Assembly: GCA_040954595.2 (NCBI GenBank)
Contig: CM082589.2
Coordinates: 5,642,001 to 5,706,000, forward strand
Reading direction: 5' to 3'
Length of the DNA stretch: 64,000 nucleotides
Source: Balanoglossus misakiensis
Taxonomy: Eukaryota > Hemichordata
Of this stretch, positions 60,818-64,000 are shown one piece after another. Both the position numbers and the translations under genes were made by a program. The notes under the pieces were generated by a model that did no database searches, was not told the DNA's origin, and saw nothing but the letters and a program-made list of their open reading frames with translations. Every line of letters starts with the position of its first letter. Position 1 is the first letter of the stretch.

Positions 60818-61647
60818 GGCGAAAATAGTCTCTGGCGCACCACGCAAATCTTATGACTTATTCTGTTCTTGAGATATCAATTTTAAAGTCATTCGGCTAA
60901 ACCATTCCTAAGGGTGTGGCAAATTCATGATCGGGAGGGGCGGGGGCGTGCCTTTCGTTCTGTCTCAATCCATGCCAATTGAGCTAATTCTGTGCGGTTA
61001 ACGTATTTTTTTTGACGACGTTTCACACTAGTCCGCGGGCAAACAGGGGAAGAGCGATGAACATGGTTGTTTTTCACGATGCTTGAGAGACCAGCTCAAC
61101 CCCCGCGCGCAACTTTCAACCGTCAAACAAGATCATTAGTGGTTCAGCTTACACCACTGATGACGAAAATGACAATGTCTCCCTTTGATGTGCATGCTGT
61201 CTGTTCGTCTGTTGGTTTATGAAAGCCCTACCGTGCTGCTATTTTTGCTTGATTTTCATTACTATAATTTCAAACTTGGAATGATTCATTTAATTGAATG
61301 AGACGTAGACAAAAGTAGTACCAACCCCTGATTGGGGTTGTACATTGACATATGAACAATAAAAATAAATGGGTTCCGCATCCGTTTATTCACCCGCCCA
61401 TTAAAAGAGTTTACAACTATTGTGGTATGCGCGCGCACATTGGTGCTGGACTCGCCACAAATTAAAAATGGCGTACTCTGCTTGGAGCGTATTGCTATAA
61501 ACTATTGGAAATATGTGACCAAACTACAAAAGAAAATATTAAGTTATATATTATAAGTATTTTATCGATTAAAGCCCCTAAAATTGAAACAATGATGCGA
61601 CAGCATATTTCTGGTTTACAACAGTCGTAGCAATGCACGCTCTATGA

Positions 61648-61867
<220 letters not shown>

Positions 61868-62267
61868 TTTGTCTTGGACTATGAACGAACAGATCCAGTG
61901 ATATTACTGTAAATCATTTGGCCATGAATTTTGAACAACATCCGATACTTTTCCCTTGACATTTTAGATCACCATGGTAAAAGTGTAGTAGGCCTAAACT
62001 CACCCATTTACATCACATTTCAAGGAGTTCAGGAAATGACTCTGTATGAGTAGCCAATTTAATATAATTGCGTTAAAACACCTACGCGCCAACAAGTACA
62101 GATTAAGTCGCCATTGACGACATCTACGTAAACGATACAACCTTGGCTCTATGATACCTGAGTGAAGGCTTAGATAAAAAAAAAATCTAAAATTTGGACA
62201 AATAGGTTGATGATCCCATTGGATTAGGAACGTGTTGTATGTTGAGTGATTTTCAAGAATTAAAGGG

Positions 62268-62350
62268 ACATTAGCTGTAACTTTTGGCTTTATTTTCAAT
62301 ATTTTGTTCTGTGTATAAAATGCAATATCCTGCTCTACACCAAACAAAGT
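62268..62350 (+). repeat. Dispersed repeat D, partial copy
   Basis: ACATTAGCTGTAACTTTTGG and the following ~70 bp match 59464-59550 with scattered changes. It is truncated before the triplet-repeat half. Confidence 0.7.
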
Positions 62351-64000
62351 GTGTCGTTTTTATAAGAAAAAAATATAATCTAACACGATTGGAACAACCT
62401 TTATATTAAGATAGTTTACATTTCACTGTAAGTTCTAATTGGTAATTTTTGTACAAACTGCAATCCTAATATTATTTGAATACTGAAAAGCGAGCAATTT
62501 GCATAGATGTCATCTAGTTTCACAGAATTCAGCGAATTTATGCGATATTTGTGGAAACCTTATAAAATAGCAAAATAATTACAATTGTGTTATTTATGAA
62601 TGTGTATTGACGATCGCCGCTGGTATACGCGAGTTTCGATAACTTTCGCGTAGCAAATGACTTTTCATGCATAACAAGAGATTTGCTCGAGAAATTCTGA
62701 TTTATATATACATGTATTGATGGCCGCTGCCTATGGCTAAGTTATTTAATCAATTCTGTATACATATTTACAGAATGTGGGACACGAATCTGCAGGCATT
62801 TCCGAAATCAATACCACGAGTCAATAACTGAACGTCAACATTGCGCTGGAACAGATAACTTCAGAAAACCACATCCGATCAGACGCTGCAACCTTTTCCG
62901 TTGAAACTCGCGGGGCGAAAATTGTTCTCTCAGTCTCGCTACACTGTGTCTTGGAGTTATTTTGTCTGCGTATCCGTTGCAGCTTCGCTGTTGTGTGGAG
63001 TGTTAACGTTCGACTGACGCCATGCATATAGAAAAAACTCTATACAAGAATCTACATAAAAATATACGAAAATTTTCAAGGTGGGACTGTTATTTCTAGT
63101 TCACAAATCTCTGGCTTCATGTTTGCTTTACAAGCCTGTGACGTTTAACAGACGTCAAGCATGAACAGAAAAAACCCAGAGGGCAAACGCGAGCAATAAG
63201 ACATTTGCACCTTTACCCTATTTCCGCCACGCTCTTGCATTTGACATAGGGAAATGAAAACAGCTATTTATAGCACTTACAGTTATGTAACACCCGGTGT
63301 GGCGATAGTTTCCGCAAGTAATAGTCAGTTATGAGCTGAACATCAAATTTAAAACAGGCCATCTTTATATCCGTTCACGGCACCAACTATTTACAATATT
63401 TACCTGTCCATTTGTTGGACTGTTGTGTTCATTCACATCGTCGCGATGCACATCAGTTCCCTACATGTCTAACATAAGACATGCAGATGGATAGAACGGT
63501 GTAGAAAATGAATCGAACGATGATTCGATTTGTTTTGTTTTGTTTTTCACAAATGGTGTCGTTCCATCCCCCCTAAACAAGCAGAGGTGAGTTTACTAGA
63601 AGGCATTGAACCTCAGCAAATGAACTCTTCCCAGCCCAACTTGACAATACTGTAATACTGCAATGTTAATGACCACAGTTTTCTTTTTCAGTTGCAGCCG
63701 CGTTTCAAGACCGCCCCGCTCACAGGCGATGAAAGTTTGTTTTGCAATATCCTTGATCTCTAAGTATGGAATAGGTTCAGGGAGAACGTGCTTTCACACG
63801 AGACAGTGCCAAAATTAAACGCCGCCCCCTTTGTCAAATCATTTCCCCGCTAAACGGCCTTTGGATGTTTTCGAGATGCGGTGTTCCAACATCTAGGCAC
63901 GTTCCTTGATCACACTGGAGGGGGGGGGGCGGTCAATGTTTTTCAGGGAAAGATAACATGTTATATAGTAAAATCAATACATGAACAGTTTAAGTTTGCC

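Overview
This window is animal nuclear DNA. It has multi-exon genes with GT-AG introns, short exons of about 65-300 bp, poly(A) signals, many microsatellites, poly-C/G tracts and small non-autonomous transposons. No bacterial, phage or viral gene organisation was seen. The gene set, the roughly 0.2-4 kb introns and the repeat style suggest a marine invertebrate, possibly a deuterostome such as an amphioxus or hemichordate. The species cannot be fixed from sequence alone.

The left half (1-30.6 kb) holds no gene I can assemble. It contains a nested repeat complex (about 1.85-3.17 kb), several microsatellites including a face-to-face GAT/ATC pair that can fold into a hairpin (22.25-22.46 kb), a TTAA-flanked MITE at 26.4 kb, and long unique stretches that could be regulatory. 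Two single-exon candidates are reported with low confidence: a death-fold-like exon on the minus strand at 1.14-1.47 kb and a membrane-anchor exon on the plus strand at 7.36-7.72 kb.

The right half holds four genes whose exons I joined by hand from splice sites with continuous reading phase. (1) Minus strand, 30618-36552: signal peptide peptidase (HM13/SPP), 9 exons, 382 aa, with YD, GLGD and PAL motifs and a C-terminal KKDK. A possible extra in-frame 81-nt exon lies in intron 1. (2) Plus strand, 36738-41051: an XK-related (XKR4/6/7-type) membrane protein, 6 exons, 952 aa, with a very long disordered tail. Its start codon is only 185 bp from that of HM13, so the two probably share a bidirectional promoter. 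(3) Plus strand, 43636-47623: a type II membrane protein resembling O-fucosyltransferases, 5 exons, 455 aa. (4) Minus strand, 48372-60817: a class C GPCR closest to GABA-B receptor subunit 2, 17 exons, 780 aa. It lacks one N-lobe disulfide and has a short tail without the usual coiled coil. Genes 3 and 4 converge tail to tail.

HM13 (ER intramembrane protease) and the XKR protein (predicted lipid scramblase family) sit head to head but have no obvious shared pathway. The most informative non-gene signals are at least three MITE-like families inserted at TTAA, including two elements that abut and share one TTAA inside a GABA-B-like intron, plus foldback elements and a palindrome cluster in the HM13 introns. 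I did not find a clearly new multi-gene system.
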